Shown here: piece after piece, positions 54,453 through 62,759 of the stretch | How the letters are laid out: the number at the start of each line of letters is the position of its first letter | Position numbering within the stretch: the stretch's first letter is position 1 | Source: Paludibacteraceae bacterium | GTDB taxonomy: Bacteria > Bacteroidota > Bacteroidia > Bacteroidales > Paludibacteraceae | Length of the DNA stretch: 64,000 bases | Assembly: GCA_017559385.1 (NCBI GenBank) | Contig: JAFYSK010000068.1 | Span: 1 to 64,000 of the forward strand | Direction of reading: 5' to 3' | Position numbers and translations under genes: made by a program | The notes under the pieces: model-generated | Seen by the model: only the letters and a program-made list of their open reading frames with translations | What the model was told of the DNA's origin: nothing | The model's database searches: none

Positions 54453-55829
54453 ATGGAATTACCTTTTGCAGAATCGTGGAAGATTAAGATGGTAGAACCC
54501 ATCAAGAAATCCACACGCGCTGAGCGCGAACAATGGCTCCGTGAAGCCAAGAACAACATCTTTATGCTCCGCAGCGAGCAAGTGTATATCGACCTTCTCA
54601 CCGACTCTGGTACTGGCGCTATGTCCGATCGTCAATGGGCGGCCCTCATGCTAGGCGACGAGAGTTATTCGGGAAGTAAGTCTTTCTTCGAATTGAAAGA
54701 CACCATCACCCGCATCACTGGTTTCAACTATGTTATCCCTACCCACCAAGGCCGTGCAGCAGAGAACGTGCTGTTCTCTCACCTCGTGAAAGAGGGTCAG
54801 GTTATCCCTGGCAATGCGCACTTCGATACCACCAAGGGTCATATCGAGGCACGCCGTGCCCACGCCATTGATGTAACCATCAAAGAGGCCAAGGACACCC
54901 AATTGGAGATTCCATTCAAGGGTAATGTGGACCTCGTTTACCTAGAGCAACTCCTCAAGGACAACCCAGGCAATGTGCCATTTATGGTGCTGACCGTCAC
55001 CAACAACACCGTAGGTGGCCAACCAGTATCTATGCAGAATATCCGCGAGACATGCGAGTTGTGTCATAAGTATGGCGTGCCTGTGAATATGGACTCTGCT
55101 CGTTTCGCCGAGAACGCCTATTTCATCAAGACCCGCGAGGAGGGCTATGCCGACAAGTCTATCCAGGAGATCGCTCGCGAGATGTTCTCTTATGCTGACT
55201 CTATGACCATGTCTGCTAAGAAGGACGGTATCGTTAATATGGGCGGCTTCATCGCTACCAACCGCGAGGACTGGTACGAGGGCTGCAAGCGCTATTGTAT
55301 CCCTTACGAGGGCTTTATTACTTATGGTGGTATGAACGGCCGCGATATGGCAGCTTTGGCTGTAGGTCTTGAGGAGAACACTCAGTTTGATATGCTCCAG
55401 ACTCGTATCCACCAAGTGGAGTACTTGGCTCAGTTGCTTGACGAGTATGGTATCCCTTACCAACGCCCTGCGGGTGGTCACGCTATCTTCGTGGATGCAG
55501 ACAAGGTATTGACTCATGTGCCTATTGAGGAGTTCCCTGCTCAAACATTGACTTGCGAGCTCTACCTCGAGGCAGGTATCCGTGCATGCGAGATTGGCTA
55601 TATCTTGGCGGACCGCGATCCTGAGACCCGCGAGAACCGTTTTTCTGGTTTGGATCTTGTTCGTTTGTGTATCCCTCGCCGTGTTTATACCGACAATCAT
55701 ATGAAGGTGATCGCAGCCGCTCTGAAGAATGTCTATGACCGCCGCGAAACCATCACTCGTGGTTTGGCTATCACTAAGGAGGCACCATTGATGCGCCACT
55801 TCACCGTGGAGTTGGAGCGCCTCGGATAA
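54453..55829 (+). CDS. tnaA: Tryptophanase (L-tryptophan indole-lyase)
   Basis: 458 residues of the beta-eliminating lyase family (PLP, fold type I). IDLLTDSGTGAMSD, IPTHQGRAAEN, the TnaA-type MDSARFAENAYFIKTRE (tyrosine phenol-lyase has DATRCVENAYF here) and the Schiff-base lysine in TMSAKKDGIVNMGGF support TnaA. The C-terminal VRLCIPRRVYT is shared with tyrosine phenol-lyase, so that activity is not fully excluded. It cleaves tryptophan to indole, pyruvate and ammonia. Only 24 bp follow the exosortase stop and no TAnnTTTG is visible, so it may be read from the tsaD promoter. No tnaC-like leader or tnaB transporter is present. Confidence 0.9.
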   Translation: MELPFAESWKIKMVEPIKKSTRAEREQWLREAKNNIFMLRSEQVYIDLLTDSGTGAMSDRQWAALMLGDESYSGSKSFFELKDTITRITGFNYVIPTHQGRAAENVLFSHLVKEGQVIPGNAHFDTTKGHIEARRAHAIDVTIKEAKDTQLEIPFKGNVDLVYLEQLLKDNPGNVPFMVLTVTNNTVGGQPVSMQNIRETCELCHKYGVPVNMDSARFAENAYFIKTREEGYADKSIQEIAREMFSYADSMTMSAKKDGIVNMGGFIATNREDWYEGCKRYCIPYEGFITYGGMNGRDMAALAVGLEENTQFDMLQTRIHQVEYLAQLLDEYGIPYQRPAGGHAIFVDADKVLTHVPIEEFPAQTLTCELYLEAGIRACEIGYILADRDPETRENRFSGLDLVRLCIPRRVYTDNHMKVIAAALKNVYDRRETITRGLAITKEAPLMRHFTVELERLG

Positions 55830-55853
55830 GAGAATCTATATCCGATTTTTAGT

Positions 55854-55888
55854 AACGCACATCCGATTTTCAAGACGGATGTGCGTTT
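55854..55888 (+). terminator. Terminator after tnaA
   Basis: Twelve-bp stem AACGCACATCCG / CGGATGTGCGTT with a 10-nt loop, followed by a T-rich stretch. Confidence 0.88.
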
Positions 55889-55975
55889 GTATTTGTTTGT
55901 GTATCTGTCAGTTAGCAAGTTTACATCCAAAAAACAGTTCTTATCTCACATTCGTTCGAACGATTCATACTTTGA

Positions 55976-56164
55976 GATGCTTCCTGCGGGCTTCTTATCT
56001 CGTCCACGGACTCAAACTCTTGCTTCACTAAGCAAGACGCCGTGAAGCAAGCGGAAGTCCTTGGGATTAGTGTTGACACTATGAAAAGATGGTTGACAAA
56101 ACATACGCAATCCAATGATATTCAAAGAGTAGAACAAGGCAAGTATCGAAAAATTGGAGCATAA
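55976..56164 (+). pseudogene. C-terminal fragment of a helix-turn-helix (primase/VirE-type mobile-element?) gene
   Basis: In one frame ending at TAA 56162-56164 the DNA reads FTKQDAVKQAEVLGISVDT, then MKRWLTKHTQSN and VEQGKYRKIGA. The pattern is a winged-helix/HTH tail (GISVDTMKRWL recognition helix, then a K-Y-R-K wing), which I recall at the C-terminus of DUF3987/VirE-type primase-like proteins of Bacteroidales mobile elements. No long upstream part exists (stop at 55973-55975), so I call it a remnant. A 10-bp inverted repeat (cttgcttcac / gtgaagcaag) overlaps it. The rest of the 55890-56387 gap shows only short repeats of tcgcag/aatcgc type and no gene. Confidence 0.5.
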
Positions 56165-56387
56165 AAAGATGGTGCGCAAACTGCGAATTGTGCGATTTTG
56201 AAATTCGCACTTTTCGCAGAAATCGCAGAAATCGCAATCGTTGAATCATTACAAAGATAAGGATAGTGGCACTAGTACTAGTGATTCTAGTGGCAGGAAG
56301 ATGCATGGATGTGCTCTGAATCACATACTAATCACCTACTAATCACATAGTATAAACCCGTCGAGAACCGGTATATGAACCCGTAAC

Positions 56388-56759
56388 CTATTCCTTTGCT
56401 TTGGGCACCACAAAGCCAACGACAATGCAGCCTATCAGACCAGCCGACCAAACGACAATGCGGATAGGCATAGAAGAAATAAAGAAAATAGTAGAAACAG
56501 CCACCATCGTAGCCATCAGTAGAATAATTGATATGCGCTTGCGCAGGGTAAGACCACCCTTATCGCGATACTCGCGGATATACTTGCCCAAAAACGACTG
56601 TAGTAGCCATGCCTGCAAACGAGGCGAACTGCGGTAAAAACACCAAGAGGCTAAGAGCACAAAAGGTGTTGTTGGCAAGCCAGGGACAAAAATACCCATT
56701 GTGCCTAGCGTAGCGGCAATAACGCCTGCGGCGAGTAAAAAGGGTTTGAAGGGTTTCAA
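56388..56759 (-). CDS. YbaN/DUF454 family inner-membrane protein
   Basis: 123 residues with three to four membrane helices: KPFLLAAGVIAATLGTMGIFVPGLPTTP, the conserved LLASWCFYRSSPRLQAWLL, FLGKYIREYRDKGGLTLRKR on the cytosolic side, and two C-terminal helices. These blocks define DUF454 (YbaN), whose function is unknown. It may share a message with the Cys-rich gene upstream if the terminator at 56814-56844 leaks; no own promoter is visible. Confidence 0.85.
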   Translation of the reverse strand: MKPFKPFLLAAGVIAATLGTMGIFVPGLPTTPFVLLASWCFYRSSPRLQAWLLQSFLGKYIREYRDKGGLTLRKRISIILLMATMVAVSTIFFISSMPIRIVVWSAGLIGCIVVGFVVPKAKE

Positions 56760-56783
56760 TATTTCAAAGGGTGTTTAGTGGAC

Positions 56784-56796
56784 GTAGCTATGCTGC
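56784..56796. repeat. 13-nt mini-hairpin GTAGC-tat-GCTGC
   Basis: Five-bp arms with one G-U pair and a TAT loop. Flanks gtgtttagtggac and tac are the same as those of the mini-hairpin at 32228-32240, although the arms differ. Confidence 0.72.
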
Positions 56797-56813
56797 TACA
56801 GTTTCGTGTTTAA

Positions 56814-56844
56814 ACAAGAGGCGTGGGAGAACCACGCCTCTTGT
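56814..56844. terminator. Terminator after the Cys-rich gene
   Basis: Thirteen-bp perfect stem ACAAGAGGCGTGG and complement, loop GAGAA, between the Cys-rich gene and the DUF454 gene (both minus strand). Confidence 0.82.
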
Positions 56845-56864
56845 AAAGTATCAGATGTCCATTA

Positions 56865-57098
56865 TTATTCAGTTACTTGAGCTGGGCACTCAGCCTTAGG
56901 GCAACCTTCTGCTTTTGGGCAACCTTCTTTTTTCTCACAGCCCTCAGCTTTAGGACAACCAGCTTTATCCTTTTGGCAGCATTTATCTACACATTCAGTT
57001 TGTGCGCAGCACTTTGCATCGCACTTCTTGCCGTCTTCTTTGCAGCAGCATGCCACAGCGCATAGCGCAATAGCAGCAATCAATAACATCTTTTTCAT
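56865..57098 (-). CDS. Tiny cysteine-rich lipoprotein
   Basis: 77 residues with 15 cysteines. The N-terminus is a signal sequence with a lipobox-like end (KKMLLIAAIALCAVAC). The mature part has CC, CxxxC and CCxxxxxC spacing (KCDAKCCAQTECVDKCC), then three near-identical GCPKAEG units and a GCEKKEG unit. I do not recognise a family. The composition suggests metal binding or a disulfide-knotted surface peptide; both are inferences. It has its own promoter (57200-57230), which interlocks with that of the PASTA operon, and a strong terminator, so it is a real transcript rather than a chance frame. Confidence 0.75.
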   Translation of the reverse strand: MKKMLLIAAIALCAVACCCKEDGKKCDAKCCAQTECVDKCCQKDKAGCPKAEGCEKKEGCPKAEGCPKAECPAQVTE

Positions 57099-57199
57099 AC
57101 AATTTAAAGTTTTAAAAAGTTTTAACCGTTCTAAAGGTTCTAAAGATATAACCGTTTAGTAGTTCTATTGTTTTAAAGGTTAAATCAACAATTTCTGTG

Positions 57200-57230
57200 C
57201 AAAAGTAGTATATTTTTTGGAAATATGCAA
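57200..57230 (-). promoter_or_regulatory. Promoter of the Cys-rich lipoprotein gene
   Basis: On the minus strand: TTG (57228-57230), 20-nt spacer, TACTTTTG (57200-57207). It overlaps the divergent promoter 57217-57247 by 14 bp. Confidence 0.82.
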
Positions 57231-57247
57231 AAAAAATTGTACTTTTG
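57217..57247 (+). promoter_or_regulatory. Promoter of the PASTA-rluD-porX operon
   Basis: TTG 57217-57219, 20-nt spacer, TACTTTTG 57240-57247. The shared core TTGGAAATATGCAA closely matches the reverse complement of the core at 52777-52790. Confidence 0.82.
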
Positions 57248-57286
57248 CAGACGATTTATGATTTTTTTGAATAAAAACACATAACT

Positions 57287-58111
57287 ATGATTAAATTTGA
57301 TCAGATTCTAAAGAGCAAAGCATTCATGATTTTGCTGAACTTTGTGGCTGCTGGTATCCTGGTGATGATTATCGTCTTTGCCGTGTCGAAATGGCTGCAC
57401 AAATACACCCAACATGGCGTGGAAATAGTAGTGCCTAACATCACCGGACTATATACCGAAGAAGCTGAAGTGATATTGGCATCCAAAGGACTGAAAATGG
57501 AAATCCTAGACTCGCTCTACGACAAAAATGCTACCCTGAGCAGCATCGTGGAGCAAACCCCATTGGCCGATTCGAAAGTGAAGTACGGTCGTACTATATA
57601 CGTGATAAAGAACTCAAACCACCGTCGCCAAATACAGATGCCAGAGCTACGCAACATCAGTCAGCGTCAAGCCGAAGCCAAGTTACGTGCACTGGGTATG
57701 CAGGTGGGGCAAGTGAAATACGAACCATCTGCCTTTAAGAACATCGTGATGGATCTGCGCATGGACAGCACCTCGATCCTTGCCGGCGCCTACGTGCCCG
57801 AAGGTTCGGTGATTGACCTGTATGTAGGTAGAGGTCCGGGGGCAGAAAAAGTAAAAGTACCTAATGTGATAGGCAAGACCTTGACCGAAGCTCGTTCGAT
57901 ATTGATAGGCAAAGAGCTGAGCGTGGGACGCGTGGAATACGACGAGCGCCCTACTGCTGAGACATGGGGCAAGCAAGTGGTATATTCGCAAACACCTGAA
58001 GAGGGTGCCGTGCTGACAGGCGGTGGATATGTGAGCTTGAAACTATCGATTGACCCTGAGAAATCGGTGGTAGACAACACCACAGACACCGGAGGCGATG
58101 AATTTTTCTAA
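57287..58111 (+). CDS. Membrane-anchored protein with three PASTA domains
   Basis: 274 residues. A single membrane helix (MILLNFVAAGILVMIIVFAV, about 13-32) is followed by three PASTA repeats, at about 42-110 (VVPNITGLYTEEAEVILASKGL), 112-185 (QMPELRNISQRQAEAKLRALGM) and 187-258 (KVPNVIGKTLTEARSILIGKEL). PASTA domains bind muropeptides or lipid II. There is no kinase or PBP domain, so this stand-alone protein may complement the FtsI of this genome, which lacks PASTA. It is followed 9 bp later by the RluD-family gene. Confidence 0.88.
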   Translation: MIKFDQILKSKAFMILLNFVAAGILVMIIVFAVSKWLHKYTQHGVEIVVPNITGLYTEEAEVILASKGLKMEILDSLYDKNATLSSIVEQTPLADSKVKYGRTIYVIKNSNHRRQIQMPELRNISQRQAEAKLRALGMQVGQVKYEPSAFKNIVMDLRMDSTSILAGAYVPEGSVIDLYVGRGPGAEKVKVPNVIGKTLTEARSILIGKELSVGRVEYDERPTAETWGKQVVYSQTPEEGAVLTGGGYVSLKLSIDPEKSVVDNTTDTGGDEFF

Positions 58112-58120
58112 GCAAAACGG

Positions 58121-59143
58121 ATGGCAGAAGATCTAACACAAGTAGTGGAGCAAGACGAGGTATGGGAGCGCTGGCGTTGTCAGGTGGACAAAGGTCAGGC
58201 GTTGTTGCGCGTGGATAAGTTTTTGGCACAACATATGGCCGGAACATCGCGCAACCGCATACAAAACGCTGCCGATGCCGGACACATATGGGTGAACGGC
58301 AAGCCCGTGAGCAGCAACTACAAGGTCAAGCCCTATGATGTGATACAGGTGCTGCTGGACCACGAGCCACATGACTACAGTATTCAGCCCGAAGATATAC
58401 CACTAGAGGTGGTGTATGAGGACGACGATATACTGGTGATCAACAAGCCCGCAGGCATGGTGGTACACCCCGGTCATGGCAACTACGAGCATACGCTGCT
58501 GAATGCACTAGCACACTATTTCAGTGGAAAGTTAGACATCAACAATCCCAATATAGGCTTGGTACACCGCATTGACAAAGATACCAGCGGACTACTGCTG
58601 ATAGCCAAGACCCCCGAGGCTAAGACCAATCTAGGTATGCAGTTTTTTGAACATAGCACCCGTCGCACCTACAACGCATTGGTATGGGGCACCTTTAGCG
58701 AGGAGTCGGGTACCGTGGAGGGCGCGTTGGCACGCGATAACCGCGACCGTACCATCTACCGCATCTGGGACCTGAATGAGAACCCCAACGCAAAAGAGGC
58801 CATCACACACTGGCGCGTGCTGGAGCGATTTGCATATGTGACACTGGTGGAATGTCGCCTAGAAACAGGCCGCACACACCAGATTCGCGTACACATGAAA
58901 AGCATAGGACACCCACTATTTGCCGACGAGAAATATGGTGGCATGGAGGTACTGAAAGGACTGCCTACACAGAAATACAAGCAGTACATACAAAACTGCT
59001 TTGCACTATGCCCTAGACAGGTACTACACGCCAAGACACTAGGCTTTAAGCACCCTAGAACGGGCGAAGAGATGAACTTCGACAGCCAATGGCCCGAAGA
59101 TATTACAAACCTAATAAACAAATGGAGGTCGTACAATAAGTAA
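58121..59143 (+). CDS. rluD: RluD-family 23S rRNA pseudouridine synthase
   Basis: 340 residues with an N-terminal S4 RNA-binding domain (about 25-85; RVDKFLAQHMAGTSRNRIQNAADAG split, VNGKPVSSNYKVKPYD). The RluA-type catalytic domain has INKPAGMVVHPGH, the catalytic Asp in GLVHRIDKDTSGLLLIAKT, and ETGRTHQIRVHMKSIGHPLFADEKYGG. It isomerises uridines in 23S rRNA; the exact target sites are inferred from the family. Between the PASTA gene and porX. Confidence 0.92.
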   Translation: MAEDLTQVVEQDEVWERWRCQVDKGQALLRVDKFLAQHMAGTSRNRIQNAADAGHIWVNGKPVSSNYKVKPYDVIQVLLDHEPHDYSIQPEDIPLEVVYEDDDILVINKPAGMVVHPGHGNYEHTLLNALAHYFSGKLDINNPNIGLVHRIDKDTSGLLLIAKTPEAKTNLGMQFFEHSTRRTYNALVWGTFSEESGTVEGALARDNRDRTIYRIWDLNENPNAKEAITHWRVLERFAYVTLVECRLETGRTHQIRVHMKSIGHPLFADEKYGGMEVLKGLPTQKYKQYIQNCFALCPRQVLHAKTLGFKHPRTGEEMNFDSQWPEDITNLINKWRSYNK

Positions 59144-59167
59144 GCCTCCAGTAAACATGAAACAACT

Positions 59168-60712
59168 ATGAACCCAACCAAAATTCTATGGGTAGATGAC
59201 GAAATCCATCTACTGAAACCCTACATCATTTATCTAGAAGAGAAAGGCTATAGCTTGACATCCATCAATAGCGGACAAGATGCCATAGACCTATGTCAGA
59301 CTGAGAGTTTTGATATTGTTTTCCTGGATGAGAATATGCCTGGCTTATCGGGCCTAGAAGTGCTACAAGAAATCAAAGAGCTACACCCCACTCTGCCCGT
59401 GGTGATGATCACCAAATCAGAGGAAGAGCACATCATGGAGCAAGCTATCGGACAGAAAATAGCCGACTACCTGATCAAGCCCGTCAATCCAAGTCAGATA
59501 CTACTTTGCCTGAAAAAACATATTCATCAACGCGAGATTGTAGAGGAACATACCAATACCAATTATCGTCAAGAGTTCTCGGACATCACCTATATGATTG
59601 ACACGGCTAGCACCATCGAGGAATGGATGGCCATTGAGCGCACACTGACCAAATGGGAGATTGAACTGGATAATGTGGACTCGTCAATGCACACCATGCT
59701 ACGCATGCAACGCGAGCAGGCCAACCAGCAGTTTGCTAAGTTCATAGCCAAAAACTACGAGGGATGGTTTGCGCCTAACGCCAACCGTCCGACGATGTCA
59801 CACGATGTGATGAAACAGACAGTATTCCCACTGCTGGACGCAGGCGAGAAAGTGTTTGTAGTGGTAGTGGACAACTTCCGATACGACCAATGGAAGACCA
59901 TTCAGCCACTACTGTCAGAGTGGTTTACTGTAAAAGAAGAGCAGATGTACACCTCGATATTGCCTACCGCTACACAGTATGCACGCAATGCCATATTCTC
60001 GGGCTTGCTACCTGCACAGATACAAGAGATGTACCCCAACCTATGGATTGACGAGGACGAGGAAGAGAGCAAAAACAACAACGAGGAAGCACTGATCCAA
60101 ACCCTGTTGGACCGCTATCGCAAACGCTACAACTACAGCTACTACAAGGTAAACGAAAGCGACTTCTGCGAGCGTATCACCCGCCAGTTCAAAGGACTGC
60201 AGACACCGCTAAACATCGTGGTGATCAACTTTATTGATATGCTATCTCACTCGCGCACCGATAGCAAGATGATGCGCGAACTGGCCAACGACGAGGCCGC
60301 TTACCGCAGTCTGACGCTAAGCTGGTTTAAGCACTCGGCTACGGCAGAAATGTTCAAGCGCATCGCTGCACTGGGCTACAAGGTGATACTCACCACCGAC
60401 CACGGCACCACACGCGTGAGCAACCCTGTACAGATAGTGGGCGACAAAAACACCAATACCAACCTGCGATACAAAGTGGGCAAATCGCTGAACTGCTCAG
60501 GCAAAAACTGCATGGAGATCACACGACCAAAGCAGGTGGGACTACCTACACCTAATGTGAGCAGCAGCTATGTGTTCTGCAGCAATGACGACTTTTTTGC
60601 ATACCCCAACAACTTCAACTACTACGCTCAGTTCTACCGCAACACCTTCCAACATGGTGGCATATCGTTGGAGGAGATGCTGATACCACTGATCACATTG
60701 GATCCTAAATAA
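59168..60712 (+). CDS. porX: PorX: T9SS response regulator with PglZ/alkaline-phosphatase-like domain
   Basis: 514 residues. The receiver domain (1-120) has acidic pair DD at 10-11, phosphoacceptor Asp54 in VFLDENMPG and the conserved Lys in YLIKPVNP. A helical linker (about 135-195) precedes a PglZ-type alkaline-phosphatase-superfamily domain (about 210-514). That domain contains VFVVVVDNFRYDQWKTI, SILPTATQYARNAIFSG, VVINFIDMLSHSR and TTDHGTTR, with candidate metal ligands. PorX is the response regulator that, with PorY and SigP, controls T9SS genes in P. gingivalis and binds PorL; its effector domain acts on phosphodiesters of nucleotides. Finding it supports a working T9SS with SprA and the PorZ-like protein here. 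Confidence 0.93.
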   Translation: MNPTKILWVDDEIHLLKPYIIYLEEKGYSLTSINSGQDAIDLCQTESFDIVFLDENMPGLSGLEVLQEIKELHPTLPVVMITKSEEEHIMEQAIGQKIADYLIKPVNPSQILLCLKKHIHQREIVEEHTNTNYRQEFSDITYMIDTASTIEEWMAIERTLTKWEIELDNVDSSMHTMLRMQREQANQQFAKFIAKNYEGWFAPNANRPTMSHDVMKQTVFPLLDAGEKVFVVVVDNFRYDQWKTIQPLLSEWFTVKEEQMYTSILPTATQYARNAIFSGLLPAQIQEMYPNLWIDEDEEESKNNNEEALIQTLLDRYRKRYNYSYYKVNESDFCERITRQFKGLQTPLNIVVINFIDMLSHSRTDSKMMRELANDEAAYRSLTLSWFKHSATAEMFKRIAALGYKVILTTDHGTTRVSNPVQIVGDKNTNTNLRYKVGKSLNCSGKNCMEITRPKQVGLPTPNVSSSYVFCSNDDFFAYPNNFNYYAQFYRNTFQHGGISLEEMLIPLITLDPK

Positions 60713-60719
60713 TTGATAG

Positions 60720-61607
60720 ATGCTACGCAAAATCAAAATAATATGCTGGAGCCTGCTGGTCATAGTTGTACTATGGTTGGCATGGTCGTTGCTGTCACAC
60801 CGTATGCCTTGGCAGGAATACAGCCAGATGCCACATGAGCTGAAAGTGCTGACCTACAACACCCAAGGTATGGCAGTGGATAAGTATCTAGATACCAAAC
60901 TGGAGATGCTGGAGTATATCAACAAACTGGACGCCGATGTGGTATGCCTGCAAGAGGTGCTGGTGTACAAGAAAGGCGACAGACTGACGCTGCCGATGAT
61001 GCGCGAGGCAATGAAAAACTATCCGTACACCTATTTCGACTTTAAGCTATATAACTCGCGCCGACAGTTTGGCAATGTGGTGTTCTCGCGCTATCCGCTG
61101 GTGAACAAAGAGACTATTCAATTTGAATCCAAAGCCAATATTAGTAGTCAATGCGATATCGTCGTAAACGAAGATACCATACGCTTGATGGTAAACCATT
61201 TAGAGAGCTTCTACCTAAACGATGAGGATCTAGATCTGAGCGATCTGGATGTAAGCAATATCCAAGAGAACTCGTTGGTGCGTAAGCTGTTGAGAGCCAA
61301 CCGTTTGCGACACGATCAAGTGAGCGTGTTACGAAAAGCGATACGCCAGTCGCCTCACCCCGTAATAGCTGTTGGCGATTTTAACTCGCTGCCGATATCG
61401 TGGGTCTATTGGCGAATGAATTTGGGCATGCGCGATTGCTTTGCAGAGAGTAGCGTAGGCCAATACGGCAGCACCTATCAGCGCAAAGGCATGAGTGCAC
61501 GCATCGACTATATCTTTACTTCGAGAAAACTAAAACCTATCAGCTGCGAGGTGGGTGATGCAGAGTATTCGGACCACTATCCAGTGATGGCGACGATTGG
61601 GTGGTGA
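60720..61607 (+). CDS. Endonuclease/exonuclease/phosphatase (EEP) family protein with N-terminal membrane anchor
   Basis: 295 residues. One N-terminal membrane helix (IIICWSLLVIVVLWLAW-like, about 6-25) places the catalytic part outside the cytoplasm. EEP fold residues are Asn in LTYNTQGM, Glu in CLQEVLVYK, DxN in AVGDFNSLP and the C-terminal SDHYPVMA. It is a metal-dependent phosphodiesterase or nuclease; the substrate is not evident. Seven bases after porX, probably the end of that operon. Membrane anchoring is common for Bacteroidota members of this family. Confidence 0.85.
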   Translation: MLRKIKIICWSLLVIVVLWLAWSLLSHRMPWQEYSQMPHELKVLTYNTQGMAVDKYLDTKLEMLEYINKLDADVVCLQEVLVYKKGDRLTLPMMREAMKNYPYTYFDFKLYNSRRQFGNVVFSRYPLVNKETIQFESKANISSQCDIVVNEDTIRLMVNHLESFYLNDEDLDLSDLDVSNIQENSLVRKLLRANRLRHDQVSVLRKAIRQSPHPVIAVGDFNSLPISWVYWRMNLGMRDCFAESSVGQYGSTYQRKGMSARIDYIFTSRKLKPISCEVGDAEYSDHYPVMATIGW

Positions 61608-61647
61608 GGCGAAAGGCTATAGGTGATAGGCGAAAGGCGTTGAAACA

Positions 61648-61731
61648 GCACCATAGGTGCGATGACACAAGCGACTTTGTCGCATGAAACTCTGAAACCC
61701 TAAAAAACCTTTAGAACAGCGGCTGCGCCGC
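61648..61731. repeat. Three different 13-nt mini-hairpins in one spacer
   Basis: GCACC-ata-GGTGC (61648-61660), GCGAC-ttt-GTCGC (61671-61683) and GCGGC-tgc-GCCGC (61719-61731). All have 5-bp perfect arms and 3-nt loops; their sequences differ. The spacer also starts with gcgaaagg/gtgatagg-type degenerate repeats (61612-61642) and has no gene. Confidence 0.8.
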
Positions 61732-61755
61732 AACTAGAACAGTAGTTTACTGCGA

Positions 61756-62538
61756 TTAGATGGATCCGTGGTAGTGATAGTCGCTATAATCCTTGGAATC
61801 ATCGTCGCGTTTGATGCGTGGGTGGCGTTTACCAAAAACGGCCTCCCACTTTTGTTTGATCCATTGGCCTAGGCCCCAACTAGGAGCATCAAAGCCTGGC
61901 ACATTGAGCCTACGCCACAACAAGATGATGATCCATCCAAAGAGCATACCTCCCAAGTGGGCAAAGTGGGCCACTTTGTCACCCGGTATAGGCGCTACAC
62001 CAGAGAAGAGTTCGATAAGCGCGTAGATGATCACGAGCGTGCGGGCGCGAATAGGTATAGGAATAAATAGGATGAACATGCGTACCTCAGGGAAGAACCA
62101 TGCAAAAGCCAACAAGATACCAAACACGGCTCCACTAGCACCAATAGTAACCACCTGATTGGCATAGTACATCGCATGCGCTGCGCTGACCTGACCGATA
62201 TTATGGATGGCCAAAGCCCAAGTAGCTTCTTGTACAATAGCCGCACCCAAACCCGTGAGCAAGTAGTAGATCAAAAAGCGGCGAGCGCCCCATTGCTCCT
62301 CCAAGGCAGGACCAAACATCAGGACTGCGAACATATTGAAGAACAGATGCCCAAAGTCGGCATGCATGAACATATATGTCAGTGGCTGCCAAGGAAAGAA
62401 GTCTGCCGCAGCAAAATAATGCAAACCCAACAAGTTGGTCAAATCAATATCATAGCGGAGGAAGGCATACTTAGCCAAAAAGAAGATAAGGTTGATTATT
62501 AAGAGATTCTTGGTTACTTGTGGTAGGTTTCTGAACAT
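61756..62538 (-). CDS. Rhomboid-family intramembrane serine protease
   Basis: 260 residues with six to seven membrane helices. Rhomboid motifs are FMHADFGHLFFNMFAVLMFG (HxxxN in helix 2), the catalytic Ser in TIGASGAVFGILLAF (GxSG) and the catalytic His in VAHFAHLGGMLFGWI. It cleaves membrane-anchored proteins within the bilayer; substrates are unknown. A basic and acidic cytosolic tail (GKRHPRIKRDDDSKDYSDYHY) follows. It is monocistronic with its own promoter. Confidence 0.93.
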   Translation of the reverse strand: MFRNLPQVTKNLLIINLIFFLAKYAFLRYDIDLTNLLGLHYFAAADFFPWQPLTYMFMHADFGHLFFNMFAVLMFGPALEEQWGARRFLIYYLLTGLGAAIVQEATWALAIHNIGQVSAAHAMYYANQVVTIGASGAVFGILLAFAWFFPEVRMFILFIPIPIRARTLVIIYALIELFSGVAPIPGDKVAHFAHLGGMLFGWIIILLWRRLNVPGFDAPSWGLGQWIKQKWEAVFGKRHPRIKRDDDSKDYSDYHYHGSI

Positions 62539-62566
62539 GATCCTTTTGAATTATTATATTTGCATG

Positions 62567-62597
62567 CAAAAGTAGTGAAAAATACATGAAAGTGCAA
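62567..62597 (-). promoter_or_regulatory. Promoter of the rhomboid gene
   Basis: On the minus strand: TTG (62595-62597), 20-nt spacer, TACTTTTG (62567-62574). Confidence 0.82.
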
Positions 62598-62667
62598 ACA
62601 AAAACCATGCTAAAGCGCTTAAAAAAGGATTTTTTGGCAGAAAAATTGTTTTTTTTCACAAAAATGT

Positions 62668-62697
62668 TTGCAGTTTTAGAAAATTGTAGTATCTTTG
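62668..62697 (+). promoter_or_regulatory. Promoter of the HU gene
   Basis: TTG 62668-62670, 19-nt spacer, TATCTTTG 62690-62697, leaving a leader of about 55 nt. Confidence 0.8.
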
Positions 62698-62759
62698 CAG
62701 CAAATCTACGGAAACTCCGATAGAGAATACATGTTTAACCATATAAAAAAACTATTCGC

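Noticed and set aside
54942..55799. A 285-codon minus-strand open frame opposite tnaA
   Set aside because: It is fully antisense to a well-conserved enzyme and lacks a promoter, signal or recognisable motif. It looks like a by-product of tnaA codon bias.
54453..55829. Tyrosine phenol-lyase as alternative identity
   Set aside because: The DSARFAENAYF and SAKKDG segments are of tryptophanase type. The C-terminal similarity to tyrosine phenol-lyase remains, so the point is kept as a caveat only.
56079..56324. An 81-codon minus-strand frame in the tnaA-DUF454 gap
   Set aside because: Its translation has no motif or signal, it covers repeat-rich DNA, and it opposes the HTH-like remnant, which looks more protein-like.
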